64,000 bases of DNA from Apoda limacodes (GCA_946406115.1 OX291551.1:11532001-11596000); one strand, 5' to 3'; shown: positions 1 through 12,828, counted from the first letter of the stretch. Translations and numbers: made by a program. Notes: generated by a model not told the origin, from the sequence alone.

Positions 1-1675
1 TTAAGGCAATCAACCGAGACATTTAATATTGAAGATCCAGAAGATTAAAATAAAAAAGTCGTCAAGCCGCATCTAACTAAACTTCGATGTTTAGTTAACA
101 TAATGCATAAGATTTAATATAATAACATTCATGTATAATTTTAACTTTTTCTTTCTTTAAGTGTTTCACCTTTTTAACTAATTCAAGGCCTAAAATAGAA
201 TGCAATACCAAAGTGATAGAATGTATTAACATATCCCCTAGCCAAGTGTGCATTACAGCGATAACCATTATAGAAATGTCATTATACTACAAGTCAAATA
301 ATGTACATCCGATGTATTTCGTCTGGTAATAACGTTTCTACGATCGATATCGCCGAAATGCACAAGCTAGTAGGTCTGTTACTGATATCAGAGTATACAA
401 TAACTTAAACTTTTAGTTACATCGTCTAGTAAAATTTATTCATAAACATGACTGATTGACGTCAGATAAGCATTCATAATTCAATAACATAGCGCAATAT
501 AGCTTACATGCAGGTGTCTTTAGACTTGGTTAGAAGTTTCTAAACATTGAAAATATGCCTTCGCGATCGTGATTAGCTGCGTGCTGTGAAGTCTGTAGGC
601 GGTGACGTCGGAGGTAGGCACCGATGCGTCCACAATGCCATCAGTTACTAGTCGATAGGCGTTTTCTTCAAATATTCATTGCCTGTCACTAGGGTTATCA
701 GCCGTTTTATTTAAGACCATCGATATGAAAAAACAATAGATATGTCCAAAAAGCACCGGCAGGCTAGCCGCCCATAGTCTAATTTTTAGACTATGTTGAG
801 TAGCGGATCGATTTGACGCAACAAACACAAGGTCACCCTCGGCGAGTGAACATCTAAAGATTTTTTGTTTGTTTTATTTAAATAATGTCGTAGGGTGCTG
901 TAAAAAGCTGTAAAAACTATAAAAAAAAGGTAAATAAGAGTTCCAGCGACGTAACTTATCACATTTTAGTATTATTTTTTCATAAATAACCGATTTACTT
1001 TAATTTATAATAAATTACTTTAATAGAGGTGCACTATTTTTATCGAAATCATGTTAGTCATCACTGTAATCTTGTCCATAAAAAGTGTTATTTTTTCAAT
1101 TTCATGGCGTAATTTTAAACCTTTCTTTTTATTTGTGATAAAAAGAATAAATTACACTTGAACTGTGACTGTTTTTCAAGATTATTAGGATATCGTTTCA
1201 TAAATTCACAACGAAAATAAATTGAAGTCAATAAAGTACCTCACCTCTATTTGAGTAGAAATTGTTGTGGAGTCTTTATTTCGAAAAATTATTGACCTAA
1301 TCTAAACCGTATTACAATGACATAAAGAATAAATTAAATATGTGATGCGCCATCTACCCGTGAGTAGCTAAAGTAATATCTATATCGGTTAGCGAAATAG
1401 CTTTATTTGCTTAGTGTTGTACGCATCAGATAAAGATATCAATGTTTTTTACCCGTTGTGATCAATTTACACAGCTGTGGAAATGAAGTGAATTGATGCT
1501 TGTAGTCAATGGAATGTTTTAGGGTTGCGTTCAAAATTTCAAAAGCGTTCGAATAATTACATTATTTCTAAAAAGTTAAATAATTCTGTCAACCTTTGGG
1601 TACCATCAGTTAAATGAAGATTTAATTATACATTTTAACGCGCTTATTTAATGCAAAATACATCTAAAAATACTG
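1..1675. other. Gene-free AT-rich DNA
   Basis: No reading frame, splice-bounded exon or recognisable repeat is visible here. The one local structure is a perfect 10-bp hairpin at 773-795 (CATAGTCTAA, three-base loop TTT, TTAGACTATG). It is flanked by short complementary GC bases, so it may be the stub of a small inverted-repeat element. Otherwise I see nothing in it. Confidence 0.6.
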
Positions 1676-1679
1676 CTTT

Positions 1680-1985
1680 TCATCCGACTTTAATTTTAAA
1701 TGCGAAAGTTTGGATGTTTGTTACTCAATCACGCGTCAACCACTGGACGGAGCGGGATGAAACTTGGCACACATTTAGGTTTAGTCCTGGAATAGAAAGG
1801 AAATAGGCTATTTTTTTATCCCGGAAAATTCACAAGTTCGCCACTTTTGACAAATTCCACTTGTAAGAACTACAAGCTTTACATAGCAAACTTTCATAGT
1901 ACCATCAAGGAGTTTCCGTAAAAATTTCCCGCCGATAACCAGTTAATTTAGGGCGGGTGGAGCCGCTGGGCAAAATCTAGTCAGT
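1680..1985 (+). repeat. Interspersed repeat family R2, copy 1
   Basis: This matches the copy at 51950-52212 along its length. Shared blocks are GTTTGTTACTCAATCACG near the left end, the 'aaacttggca' block, 'gtcctggaatag' versus 'gtcctagaatag', and a right end reading GGAGCCGCTGG followed by CAAA and CTAG or TTAG. The left end is the TAAATGCGAAAGT type common in lepidopteran non-autonomous repeats. The insertion is old, since the two copies differ by many substitutions and indels. No coding capacity is seen. The class (SINE-like or Helitron-like) cannot be settled from these copies. Confidence 0.75.
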
Positions 1986-4900
1986 AAGAAACTCTTGTAT
2001 AATATTGTGTCAAAGTACATATAGTTTTAGAGAATTTGTCTAGCCCCGAGCTTTCCTGTGATTTATAGAATATAGGATGATGGACTTAGATAATGTTTTT
2101 ATTTCGCTTATTTGTTAAGCTTTATGTTATGTGATTGTTAACTTTTGCATGCTTCTGCGAGACTTCTTAACGTCTGGATAATAATAAAACGAGTAGTGTA
2201 TGTGGAGTAAAACCTATAACTAGCTTTTGCCTGCTGCTCTGACTGCACTAAATTTGGTTATCTGTGTTAAATTTCTACGGAAACTTCTTGTTTTTAGAAA
2301 GAAAGTTTGCAATAGCAAGCTACAGCTCAAGCTATAATTCGTCCGCGTGTAATTTAGTGATAGTTATTTCTACGGGTACTTTGGACTTCTCGGTATTTTA
2401 TACTATCTCTGGGCAAAATTTTAGGTTTATATGATCCTCCAGTGCGTTGAAAAGGAAGAACAAACAAACTTTTACATTTATTTTATAATAGTATAGTAAG
2501 TATAGATTATTTTTCAAATTTCAAATCATATTATTAAATTAAATTAAATTAAAACTCATATTATTTATGATAAAACTTTTAGCGTTCATCTATATATTTT
2601 CATGCCATGAATCAAATTCGATAAAACGAAAGCTTACGTTAAAGTTTAAATTTTGAACTAATTTAGCCGTTTTAACGTAATGCGTGTTCAAACAAAGTTA
2701 AGTTAAAGCATAAAGGTACAAGTAAGGTAAGGTAAAGTATATCTATATCCAACTATGTACTATCTAAATCACAATATTATATGCTGTTTTATATGTCCAC
2801 TGCAAACTAATTAGAATTAAATTATTTAGGTTCATTTATAATTTAAGTATATTTCATTAAATTAGACTTTTAAAAAGCCTAAAATCACCAGTTTAATTAA
2901 CAATTTTATAGATTCAGAATGATTTTACTACCGATAATATAAAAATATGTGTTGATAGTTAGTTAGGACTTTGAATTTTCCAAAGATATTTTTGATCATC
3001 AAGCATCATAGTAATCTATCGATAATTTTGTTCATATCGCCACAGGAACAACACTGAGTCTAATGTAAAATTAAAGTACTGCTACTTATCACAAGATGTC
3101 ACTAGTTTCAACGTGTAAGCCTTATGTAATGAACATAAGGTTTAAATTCGAATAAAAATTGTGATTTTCTTGCCCCACTTCACCTACTCCACCCCCCCCC
3201 CCCCCCCTATCAACGGCTACGCCGGTTTCCGAACCACAGTGTCATGTTACCATATCTATTGTTTTTTCATATCGATGTTTAAGACCAGCGGGCGCCCGCC
3301 AGTTCGTCCGCGTTGACCGGTGATTACTTAACGTATTATACCGAATATGTGTTAATTTAATTCCGGATTAAGACTATCTCCTTACTTACCAAGTTTTATT
3401 TCAGTCCATTTGGTTGTTTTCTTTTGATGCTCGAATAAACATAAGAGGTGTTAAAGTTATTTTATGTGATTTATTTTATGGAAGTATATTTCGTATCAAA
3501 AAACGTAGATGAAGTAATAATATGAGTTACTTAAAATCGAAGAAAAATCAAAATGCAGAAATTGTTTGTTTATGGACCGAAGTCGAATTAATGAATAGTA
3601 CAGTGTGTATTAAGGGTGGTATGGTAAGGAGAGAATTACTAACGAAAGGCTATTAAGAAGCGCAAGCTTTAATGACTTCAGTTTTTGTACTTTCCGTACC
3701 GCCCGTCTTCACACAATGTTTTTCATCACATCTGCGAGTTAATAAATAAATATATAAGGTCAATAAACCCACTAAAACACAATTGGAATGGCGGGAATTG
3801 AAGTTGAGGGAACAACGCCACCACCAGACGGCTGGCGGATAGTTATCTAAAGAATTTATGAATTAAAAAAATTTGGCTGAAGTTAAAACTTGTAATTGCT
3901 CGTTTGTAGTGTGCGCGTAGTTTGAACCGACAGCTGTTAAACATACTTGATAGAATAGTGGCGTCATTACCGCCCGCAGGTTCTATGACCGCGCGCTTTG
4001 CCTTGAGAGAAGTTTAATTTACAAAGAAACAGCCGTGGGTGTAATTAAGGTCTTAGCACCCGCTTTGACACTTTTTACGAGTAAGTGTGATGAAAATATT
4101 TGATGCATTTATTGCAGCGACGAAAAAAGCAAGAATTTTCTGACAACCCTACATTATCCTCTAGCATTTGCAACTAGGCGACATTGAATATACCCACATG
4201 TGGCAGTTACGTGGGCATGGCATTTAAAAGAGATGTGATCATTTTATTTGCACCGTTAGATTTGTCTTAAGTTCTACAAAACCAGGCAATTCTGTTACTG
4301 TTGACATAATAGTTACCAAAAATAACAAAAGAAGAGGTTATTTCTGAGCAGCATTTATGTCAATAAATATAAGTAAATTCTTAGCAGTTTTTACTACTGA
4401 GGAGTCATTAGCAAACGTCCTCTTCTATTTCCTTAAGCCTGATAGGATAAATATCCCAAACCCTAATTTCAAAAGTGTAGACATACATGTTGTGTATGTA
4501 TCATATTATCATATTATTAACCCAGCATAATATTCATAAACATACATCATTATATACCAACTCAAAGACTAATGTGTTTCACTTGTATTACATATATCAT
4601 CTGCTTGTAATGGAAGATATTGGGTTACTTGAAACTAGTTGTAACAATTCAAAGAGAAAAAAATGTCGTGGGTCTAGTTTGTTCCCGATGTTACGTTAAA
4701 ACGGTATGAAGGTACAACTAATGATGGAAAGTGCGTGTTTATTGTAGATAATCATCACGCCTACAGTAGACTCTCTAATAAAATATACTATATATATTTA
4801 TTCTATAGTTTGGTACAAATTAATTAAAATAATTCTTTTTGACAGACAAATCCAATTTATGGATGAATACAACTTTCTTAATAGTTGATCAAAGCACAGT

Positions 4901-5345
4901 TCAATGTTCAGTTGTTCACCCAATGTAAATTTCTAGGACTGGTAACCTTGAAAATGGCCTCATCGTCAGTGAACTAGAACGTAGAAAAAAGGACGTACCC
5001 CACCTACCACTATGATTAACGATTAGATCGTAAGTTTTTCTGGTGGTAGCTATCAATAATAGTTCACATAATGAAACCCTAAACAATTATTTGTCACCCA
5101 TTCAATAAAAATTTTTTTTTTTGCTACCCATTATATGCCAAAGTTATATCATCTTTGATTATTTTGTTGATTATGTATTATTGATTAGATGGTATTATAG
5201 TTTATTTGATGGAACTTCAAGGTCCTTTTGTTTATGATGTTAATAGTACCTTATTATATTATAATGTTTTTATAGATATTGGGCAAGATTACGTTGTCGT
5301 GTAACTATGCAAATATAAAGACGTGATTTTTGTATTATAGCTTTT
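1986..5345. other. Gene-free AT-rich DNA
   Basis: No gene is seen. A fragment near 2300-2350 (AGCAAGCTACAGCTCAAGCT then CGTCCGCG) resembles the right part of repeat R2. A short AAATT microsatellite lies near 2533-2552. A 16-base C run sits at 3192-3207, followed by about 120 bp of GC-richer sequence (3210-3330). The rest shows nothing I can support. Confidence 0.5.
3192..3207. repeat. Poly-C homopolymer tract (about C16)
   Basis: An uninterrupted C run is preceded by CACCTACTCCA and followed by TATCAACGG. Such tracts are length-unstable and prone to assembly error. It stands out in this AT-rich window. Confidence 0.9.
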
Positions 5346-5348
5346 GCC

Positions 5349-5632
5349 CGCGATTCCACACGCCCTGAATTCAGTTATCGGTGAAGGATTTCGACGGCAA
5401 CTTTTCAATTATATAGAAAAAAAATAACCGACTCACTCTTGACGCTTTCAAATACCATATGTCCTTTCCCGAGACTCAAACTATCTCTATGCCAAATTTG
5501 CCGGCGGTTCCACACGCCCTGAATTCGGTTATCGGTGTAGGATTTCAACGTCAACAGATCGATTATAGAAAAAAACCGGCTCACACTTGCTGTTTTTAAG
5601 TAGCCTATGTCCTTTCTCGGGACCAAAATTAA
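5349..5632 (-). repeat. Repeat family R1, tandemly doubled copy
   Basis: Two head-to-tail units share TTCCACACGCCCTGAATTC (starting at 5354 and 5508, period 154 bp) and the block GTCCTTTCYCGRGAC. On the minus strand this is the same family as 6420-6585 and 40305-40490: a CTATG..GAGACTC block, then AAAGGACATAGG, then a tail rich in GTTGAAATCC. An apparent minus-strand 73-residue frame (5405-5626) is only repeat read through and is not a gene. Confidence 0.8.
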
Positions 5633-5639
5633 TCGGTAA

Positions 5640-6415
5640 AGCGGTTTAAGCGCGACAGTGAAGTTACTTTCGCATTAATAATAGTATGGACTAGTATGGA
5701 TTGGTTATATTAAATCTACGCAAAATGGCTTTTGACCAAAACGTTGGTTTAAACTTAGCAAGTATATCTAATATGTTTACGACAATCAACTACTAGCGAC
5801 TTATAAAGTCCTAGTACAATCAATCTTAAAAATACACAAATAGAATTATAAGGAATACATTATAAATATACATATGTACATAGAAATAATCTTTCTTTGT
5901 TGGAGATGGTTCGATGTTAATCTTTTGACTGCATCTTTGCTAAGAAAATATTTATGTATGGATGTTTATAACAATAGAACTTGTTTACAGTTTTGCGTGC
6001 GTAAATGTTATTTTCACGAATTCATTTGGTGTCTTAATGTATTGGTGACCCGAAACATACTTTTATATTTAAAGTACTATTAAAGTCAATTAAATTATTA
6101 AAAACAAATAACATATATTTACGGTTCATTTTTTATTAAATAAGGAATATTTGCTATTGGGCAGTGCGTTAGTCTTAGCTCGATTACGTTTGCATTTTAA
6201 CAGACTTTAAAATTTTTCGTTTCAAATGTATATTTGTTTTTTTATGTATGTTCCCGCATAACTTTGTTGTTTGTGAACCGATTTTTCAGATAGGTCCAAT
6301 TCAAATTTAGTAAGTATCGGACGAGGCAAACCATAGTCCGGCTGGAAAAGGTTTTCAATACCATTTTTTATTTTTGTAGCTGTATAGCTACCTAGATGAT
6401 CTACTAAAGTACATA
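5640..6415. other. Gene-free AT-rich DNA
   Basis: Nothing is supported here beyond low-complexity AT stretches. A short plus-strand open frame (5874-6083) has no recognisable protein features or splice context. Confidence 0.5.
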
Positions 6416-6419
6416 TCCA

Positions 6420-6585
6420 TACTAATATTATAAATGCGAAAGTAACTATGTCTGTCCCTTCACGCTTAAATCGCTGCGCCCATTAATATAAAATTTGGCA
6501 TGGAGATAGTTTGAGTCCCGAGAAAGGACATAGGCTACTTGAAAACGTCAAGTGTGAGTCGGTTTTTTTCTATGATTTATTTTTT
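6420..6585 (+). repeat. Repeat family R1, single copy
   Basis: It starts with ACTAATATTATAAATGCGAA and continues through a TCTGTC motif. It then has TTTGGCATGGAGATAGTTTG, a block reading AGTCCCGAGAAAGGACATAG, and AGTGTGAGTCGG before a T-rich end. Closely similar copies are at 40305-40490 (+) and 5349-5632 (-). This is a very common lepidopteran non-autonomous interspersed repeat with no coding capacity. Confidence 0.8.
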
Positions 6586-6882
6586 ACAAAAACACATAAC
6601 AACATTACAGTATCCCCAAGACGAACAAAATATAATTTTTATTAATAATGAATGGGAGAAATATCTAAATCTAACTAATTATAAAATTCTCACAGATTTT
6701 GAGATCTGATGATGAGGAGTTGCTAAGGTGCCAAAGGTGGATTGCATAAATAGTGGAAAAATGTCATGGCCGTAAAACAACCAAAACCTAGTTGGCAAGG
6801 CACTAGTAGTACGGCTTGCCAAACCTTCGTTCGGTTCGAATTTCGCCAATGCTAAAATCAAAAGTACAGATTAGAACCTTTA

Positions 6883-7098
6883 CGACAACGAAGTAAGGCC
6901 GGTAAAAATTACACCTCGCCGTTTTCATACATAAATATACATACATTTTTACTTTAAAATTTTAATAACGTTTTGCTCGACGCGCCGCGATAGCTTGACT
7001 GACAAGGCAAGGTGTAGTTTCGTTGCATAATATGTGTGCGGGTAATTTTGTATATAACACGGCGAGGTGTAGTTTTAACCGCCTTCACTTCGATGTCG
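6883..7098. mobile_element. MITE with 39-bp terminal inverted repeats
   Basis: The ends 6883-6921 and 7060-7098 are inverted copies of one another. Each has CGACAWCGAAGT, then AAGGCSGGT, then TACACCTCGCCG, with a handful of mismatches. The 138-bp interior has no coding potential and includes GC-rich CGACGCGCCGCG and an extra AAGGTGTAG motif. Weak pairing continues about 10 bp outside the left arm. Short length, long inverted termini and no frame fit a non-autonomous DNA transposon (MITE). I could not define a target-site duplication, so the superfamily is open. Confidence 0.75.
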
Positions 7099-7099
7099 C

Positions 7100-9215
7100 A
7101 GCGGTTTTATCTGACCTTTTTTATTGGATCTGAGTGTATGTATGCCTAGTTGAAAACTTAACTCTACAATAAGTAGTTATTTCATAGTCCTTAACCACTA
7201 GTCTCATCTACATTTATACTAATTTAAGTTTTGCCAGTTTACAAAACTAGTACAGCTATACTGTGACTGGTACAGACAAGTAATAACTGCTATATCTACA
7301 TGTTTTGAATAACACGATGTTATAATTTTTCGTCGATTTATTAATAACATGTTGTCGATTACGACATCGTGGGCTTTATCGTAACAAGTGCATAATACGA
7401 TTATTACTTCACAAAACTAGAGCATAACCGATGTACAAATATCTGACGATGGACACAATATTGTATCGATTTAAATAAATTCACTATCTGTGCTGTGCGT
7501 CATTTAACTCGGACATGCCGTGTTAAAATCTCATCAAGTTGCACCATTATGATGCTGATCTGTGAAAGGTGGATGTTTTAATGTCCTATCGTTGCATTGT
7601 TATTATTAATTTATGGTGATTATCTTAGTTTCTGTGTTATGTGGATTTATTTGGCTTCAGGATTAGTTTTTTGTCAAAGCTTTGGTGCCGTAAAAACCGG
7701 TCAAATGGTCAAATACGAGGACTCGCGCACTGAGGGTTTCAAAGTTTTCGTTTACAACACTATCCCCTAAATTATAGATCCTTTTTTTTATTAGGTAAAA
7801 ATGGATAAACTTTTCTATCTGCGCAGCTTGCAAACTTCGGAGATAAGGTTTTTTATTACATTTTCGGCATAAAGCTATAGCTAGTCGATATACTTCTATA
7901 GTAAGCAAGTTCTAATACCTACTCCTGAATAACAATTTAATAGCAATCCTTATTGCTAAGATAAAAAGCTGTCTCATGCACCTAACGAAGTATCACCAAA
8001 ATCACCATCATACCGTTTTAGTTCAGAACCCGTATCATTTGTAACACAAAATGAAAAATATAACAAAATATTTTTGTTGTAATAAAAATTAGATGATTAA
8101 AACTGTTCACGAAGTTTAAATGCTTTCCGCATTGATAATTTCGAAATCGTCTTTCAGTCTTAATGCGGTATCCATTGAGTCATTTTCAGAAATCATCATA
8201 ATGTTGATACTTAGGTGTTTCTTAAACCGTGGACTAAAACTCAATTTGTCAAACTTTCGACACTACGCAGTTCGGTAATAGTTTCAGAAACCAAGTAAGT
8301 GTTTTGAAATAGTTCCATTAATACTTAAATTGTTATAATCACTCGTATCTTAAGGTTTCATGATGTTAGTACTTATTTGTCATTGATTTCTGTAATTACT
8401 TAAATATATACTTCTAGTTTAAATACTAAAATCAATAGCAATATCTTTGAAAACAGTTTCAAAAGCTTAGTATTTTGACATTCGAATTATTTGGAATTTA
8501 GTTCGAGTTTGGTCCATTATTATTTGACTAGTTATAATTATTACTTTTTAACACAGTTTCATGTTTCTATATGTGTACTTATTTGAAATTGGCTTCTAAA
8601 ATCACTTAATTAATTAAGTACTTTGAGTTTAAAATTGCAATATTTTTGGAAATATTGCGAATTATTTTGTTTTTAATGAGATAATTATGATTAAGATAAT
8701 TAAGTTCAATTACATATTTCCGATTTGATAACGAAAAGCAATCCGTTTAGAAAATGAGGATATCGTTAAAATAAGTACCTACTTCGTTTTTTTTATGTAG
8801 ATACTTAATATTGAAATACTTAAGAAAAAACATCTTGTTATATGAGAGAGAAAAGCCTATTTACAACTTTCTCTAATAGTTTTCATACTTAGTACAGCTG
8901 TACCTTCTTAGTTTGTTCCCGAGACACTAAAATGGATCCTTTCGAATACTTTCCGTATTTAAATTTCCTATTGTAGATATTATGTAAACAGAGTAAGGCA
9001 ACATGTTGCTTCTAATCTAATTGTTAACAAAAGGTGCGCTACTTTGGTGGCTCTGCTCACTGCACTTTCCCTAAAAAATTACACAATAATAAATGATTGC
9101 AATGATATAACCCATTATCTTGACGTTATAATTACATATCTGCTATTTAATATCACAGAACGAAATAGAAGTAGTATTTGATAGACGTGACGCATGCGTT
9201 TCACACTATTATTCG
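7100..9215. other. Gene-free AT-rich DNA
   Basis: No gene, clear repeat or splice-bounded exon is seen over this stretch. Short open frames (for example 7663-7908 minus) have no recognisable features. Confidence 0.5.
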
Positions 9216-9261
9216 TTCCTCCTACAGAACAGAACGTCTGTAATTAGACAAACTTTGCGTT

Positions 9262-9315
9262 ATGTCTACAGACACGAGTCAATCAACGAAGTTGACCCAC
9301 TCCGGTGTCGAAACT
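9262..9315 (+). CDS. Weak candidate first coding exon
   Basis: An ATG at 9262 opens a frame of 18 codons, MSTDTSQSTKLTHSGVET. It ends at a strong 5' splice consensus (ACT, then GTGAGTTTG at 9316), giving a phase-0 junction. About 35 bp upstream is a good 3' splice site (CGTTCCTCCTACAG, ending near 9229), so this could be an internal exon beginning near 9230 whose other frame is also open. The segment is more GC-balanced than its surroundings. The product is not recognised. Chance splice-like motifs are common in AT-rich DNA, so this remains tentative without transcript data. Confidence 0.2.
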
Positions 9316-9329
9316 GTGAGTTTGTTTCG

Positions 9330-10190
9330 TCTTGTCATTAATATTTTGCAACTGTAGCGAGATTTTGTTTTATTAATATCTTCCTTTCTACATTCAAAAC
9401 TTTTATCGGTACGTTTAATAGGCGTATTTAGATATTAGTTAATGCATGAAGCGGATTTGATAGCAATGTAGGTAATTAACATATAAAAAATTTACACGTA
9501 AATTCGGTTTCTAATTTGAGCCCCCTTCACTTCCTCGATCTATTCTTGGTGTGTATCTCTTTTATCGTTTAAAAGAAGTTTTAAAGAAGTAACCAATGAA
9601 TAAAAAAACGCATTGCATCGCCGTGGGTAGTTTAACTTAACTGAAATGAAAGTTGTTTTTCTATTGTTTAATACTACACAATTTTACTTTTGTGAAACAA
9701 TGTAAGTGAGTATAAGAAGCAATAGTACATTGTACACCAAGGGGTGAAAGTAATAATGTAATAATCTCTGCAAACACGTACTTTCAACCCTATTTTTGAC
9801 TATGCATGAAGGTTCTTTCAGAGCATGTGTATGAAAAAAAACGTCAAACACAGGACGTTAACATTTGCATTATTCATCACAAGCAGAAGCAACCATATCC
9901 AAGCTGTCGATGAAGTTACGCAGTGTGTATAGTGTCGGGTCACCACCACGACTTCTTGTCAATTGTCTTTACAATGGCCAATTGTTAATTCAACTCGTAG
10001 CCCGACTACTGTCCTTACCAGTGTGGAATGTATCGATGCACACTTTATCGTCTAAACAGCGATTACTAGTCGCTGCAGCTCGATTCGATTAAATGTATGT
10101 AGGACCCTGTTTTAAATGAGTTAGAGTTGAATTACATTGGCAGTGTTTATGTAATAATTATTTGAAATATGTGTAATCTTTATTGATGGT
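9330..10190. other. No supported gene
   Basis: AT-rich DNA with a somewhat GC-richer, open plus-strand stretch (about 9865-10092). It contains no recognisable protein motif and no convincing flanking splice pair. I treat it as non-coding. Confidence 0.4.
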
Positions 10191-10194
10191 TTTT

Positions 10195-10440
10195 TTACCC
10201 GACTCCGCTAGGTAGCGTTTATCAGCCTATGTATTTATGTATGTATGTTTGTTCCTTTGTGGCGCTCTACAGGCCAAACGCATGGACCGATTTTGATGAT
10301 TCTTACGTCAAAAATTTGCTAGCGAGTGTCACTAAAAATATGACAGAATTCAAAATTGGCGATAACCTAACCCCATATTATGAAAAAGAAAAAATTAAAG
10401 TCGACGAACTATGTCAAATGGGGTATCCTTGAATAGGTAA
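10195..10440 (+). repeat. Probable interspersed repeat fragment
   Basis: The segment begins TTTTACCCGACTCCGCTAGG, runs through ATGTATGTATGTTTGTTCC and a 'gaccgattttgatgatt' block, and ends near GGGGTATCC. ACCCGACT followed by a TATG/TTTG-rich stretch and ACCGATTTTGATG is a pattern I associate with common lepidopteran repeats. A related GC-rich piece with CGCTAGGTAGC and CGGAGTCGC lies at 11722-11762. The 67-residue open frame inside (10229-10432) is likely fortuitous. Confidence 0.45.
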
Positions 10441-11140
10441 TTTAAAATAATCTTTAGGTTTTTCTTATCGTTTTTCAATATGAATGACCATTTAGAATCT
10501 ATAACTATTTAAAGTTGTTTGGCAACCATTCTCACTTGAATCTTCATACTTATCATGAATAATCAATTGTTTAGACCACCGCAGGTTACTTATAAGGTTA
10601 AGGCCATACCCTAGCAAAAGCGTGCCGTTTCGACCAGTTTACGAAGACATATTACACTATTGAAGCATACAAAGACTCATAGTTCCACATACGATAGGCG
10701 CTAGCACGTGACCGCATGTTGCATATCTTGATTTACTCGGTTTTTAGTCGTTATAAAATTCAAATATTAGATTTTACTAAGAACTATGATTTTAGCAATC
10801 GCTAGGTCATATTAATAAATATCACTTTTAATTTTCTAAACAATTTGAATGTGTGTCTCCCCACCAATTGAATTGAATTGAAAAGCCCACAAATAGAGTC
10901 AGATTTTTTTTTTCCAAATGTTTACAACCCAAATTATTATATTATTAGCAAGTCCTCTGAATGAAGGTTTGAACTATATCATTTTTAACATCAAAAAGTG
11001 GACTCGGAACTGTAACAAAATTTATCTAATTCTTGCAAACTTAACTCGTTTGGGTATAATATCACCTTAATAATCAAAATTGCGTTATATACCGTCGTAT
11101 AGTTGTGACTAAGAAGTGTTAAATAAAATAAATAAATATA

Positions 11141-11398
11141 AAAAATCAAATACCCTACTGCGTAAAAATTAAATTTAAACTAAAGGAGAAAAATTAGTCC
11201 AGTAATGATAAATTCTATGCGGAACACAGCTACTTTAACAGTCGAGACCCATTACAATACTAGACCGGCTCAAATCTTCCCAATAATAGGTAAAGTTAAC
11301 TGTTAAAGTCAACACCACATTAGAATTTATCATTACTGGACTTATTTCTCTCTTTTCAGTTTTTATTTATTTTTACGCAGTTGGGTTTATTGATTTTT
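11141..11398. mobile_element. Foldback (palindromic) MITE-like element
   Basis: The arms 11141-11244 and 11290-11398 are inverted copies. The core AGTCCAGTAATGATAAATTC (from 11196) is matched perfectly by its complement from 11322. ACTGCGTAAAAAT at the outer side pairs with ATTTTTACGCAGT, and ACTTTAACAGT pairs near the loop. Weaker inverted similarity may extend further out (about 10975 and 11600, around TATCATTTTTAACATC and its partner). There is no coding capacity. This is consistent with a decayed foldback DNA element. No duplication was identified. Confidence 0.7.
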
Positions 11399-11404
11399 TA
11401 ATTT

Positions 11405-12825
11405 TATTCAAAATTTTTTTGGTCATTTCTTACTTGGTAATACATTTTAAAAATGTGCTTCATTAAAATTGTTAAACTAGTTATAATCTTGTTTAAGAAA
11501 GTTTCTTACTCTGTCTAAAATAAGTATGTCATTGAGTTTACAATATCATTTTTACTAAAAGTGTCCGCTTTTTGCAAAAACGATATTGTTAACATTCCGA
11601 CGTATTTTATTCACAATATGAAACGTTTTAATAATACCTTATGACTGTAGTTTAACAATTTCTATGAAGCACATTTTTGAAATATGCTTTGTATGATGAG
11701 TTACTAAAAAATATCAGGTGGTGGCGCTAGGTAGCCGCTGATAGCCCCTTGCCGGAGTCGCAATAGGCCACATTGAAAATGACGAATGAAGTGTAGTAAA
11801 GGAGGGTAGATGCGTTTCAACTGAGCTGGCGCACGGTTTGGCGCCACATTGTACGTGAGTTGCTACGGTGTGCTCGGCGCTCAATACTAGTTAAGGTTAA
11901 GTTTTAGTTAGGTTTTCGGCCACCAAGATGGCGTTTGACCGGGTGCCAACTCATTTGAAACGTATAGTAATAGACTGATCGATCGAAATTTCCACAGGGA
12001 AATTTACCATAATGTAGGAACGCACACTTTCTGAATTTTAAAATAAATAAAATCTTCATTGCCCGCCAACACCTTAAGATTTCGATCATTTTTTGGACAA
12101 TATAGTCGCTTAGGAATAAATTTGCATTTTTAATAATTTGTCCTACTTATTTATTAGCCAAATTATCCATGACACTTTATAATCAATATTTGATGATATA
12201 ATACATTTACTAGATCATTTAATGTAACTGTTGGTTTATAAATTTTCTAAAAGCGGATTTTGTCAAAAATGTTTGTCGTTTTTTTTATCTATGATTTCAT
12301 ACAAAAGGTACTTTCTTTGCCCGCAGACATGTTACATATATTGCTGGGAAATAAAACGAGAATTCTCAGTAATTGCCAATTTTATCTCTGTAATCGTTTA
12401 TTTGATTAATTTTAAAGGCTAATGTCATCCTGAACAAAGTCGTTGTTCGCATTTTAACTACAACAGACAAATTCCAAAGGAAAGGATTTCGGCTACAGGT
12501 GTTACGACTTTATAATATAAAGAAGATAAAATTAAAAAAACAATATCTCTAGAGGCGATTGACATTTCGAACTGGCTATTAAAAAAAAAACTTACTTTTT
12601 ATTCGAACTGGTCGGACGGCATTGTAACATTAACATTATATTAACAAACTGGCCGTGTAGCCTTTGGAGATAAAAAAAGAAAGTCTCTTCAATACGTGAG
12701 CCGATTAGCAAGTTTTGAAAACATGCCTAGTGATCGTACTTGCGAAATTAATTTTACAAATTTGTATTGGCTGCATCATCTTTGAATGCATTTAATCTTT
12801 AGAATAACTATAGTACAACAAACTT
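11405..12825. other. No supported gene
   Basis: AT-rich DNA. A GC-richer patch at 11718-11765 (GGCGCTAGGTAGCCGCTGAT) shares CGCTAGGTAGC with the repeat at 10195 and may be another piece of it. No gene is seen. Confidence 0.4.
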
Positions 12826-12828
12826 TTT

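Noticed and set aside
773..795. Hairpin as a transcription terminator
   Set aside because: A perfect 10-bp stem, but the context is eukaryotic, with no nearby gene and no U-tract logic applicable.
5405..5626. 73-residue minus-strand open frame
   Set aside because: It lies entirely in the doubled R1 repeat and its sequence is repeat DNA read through.
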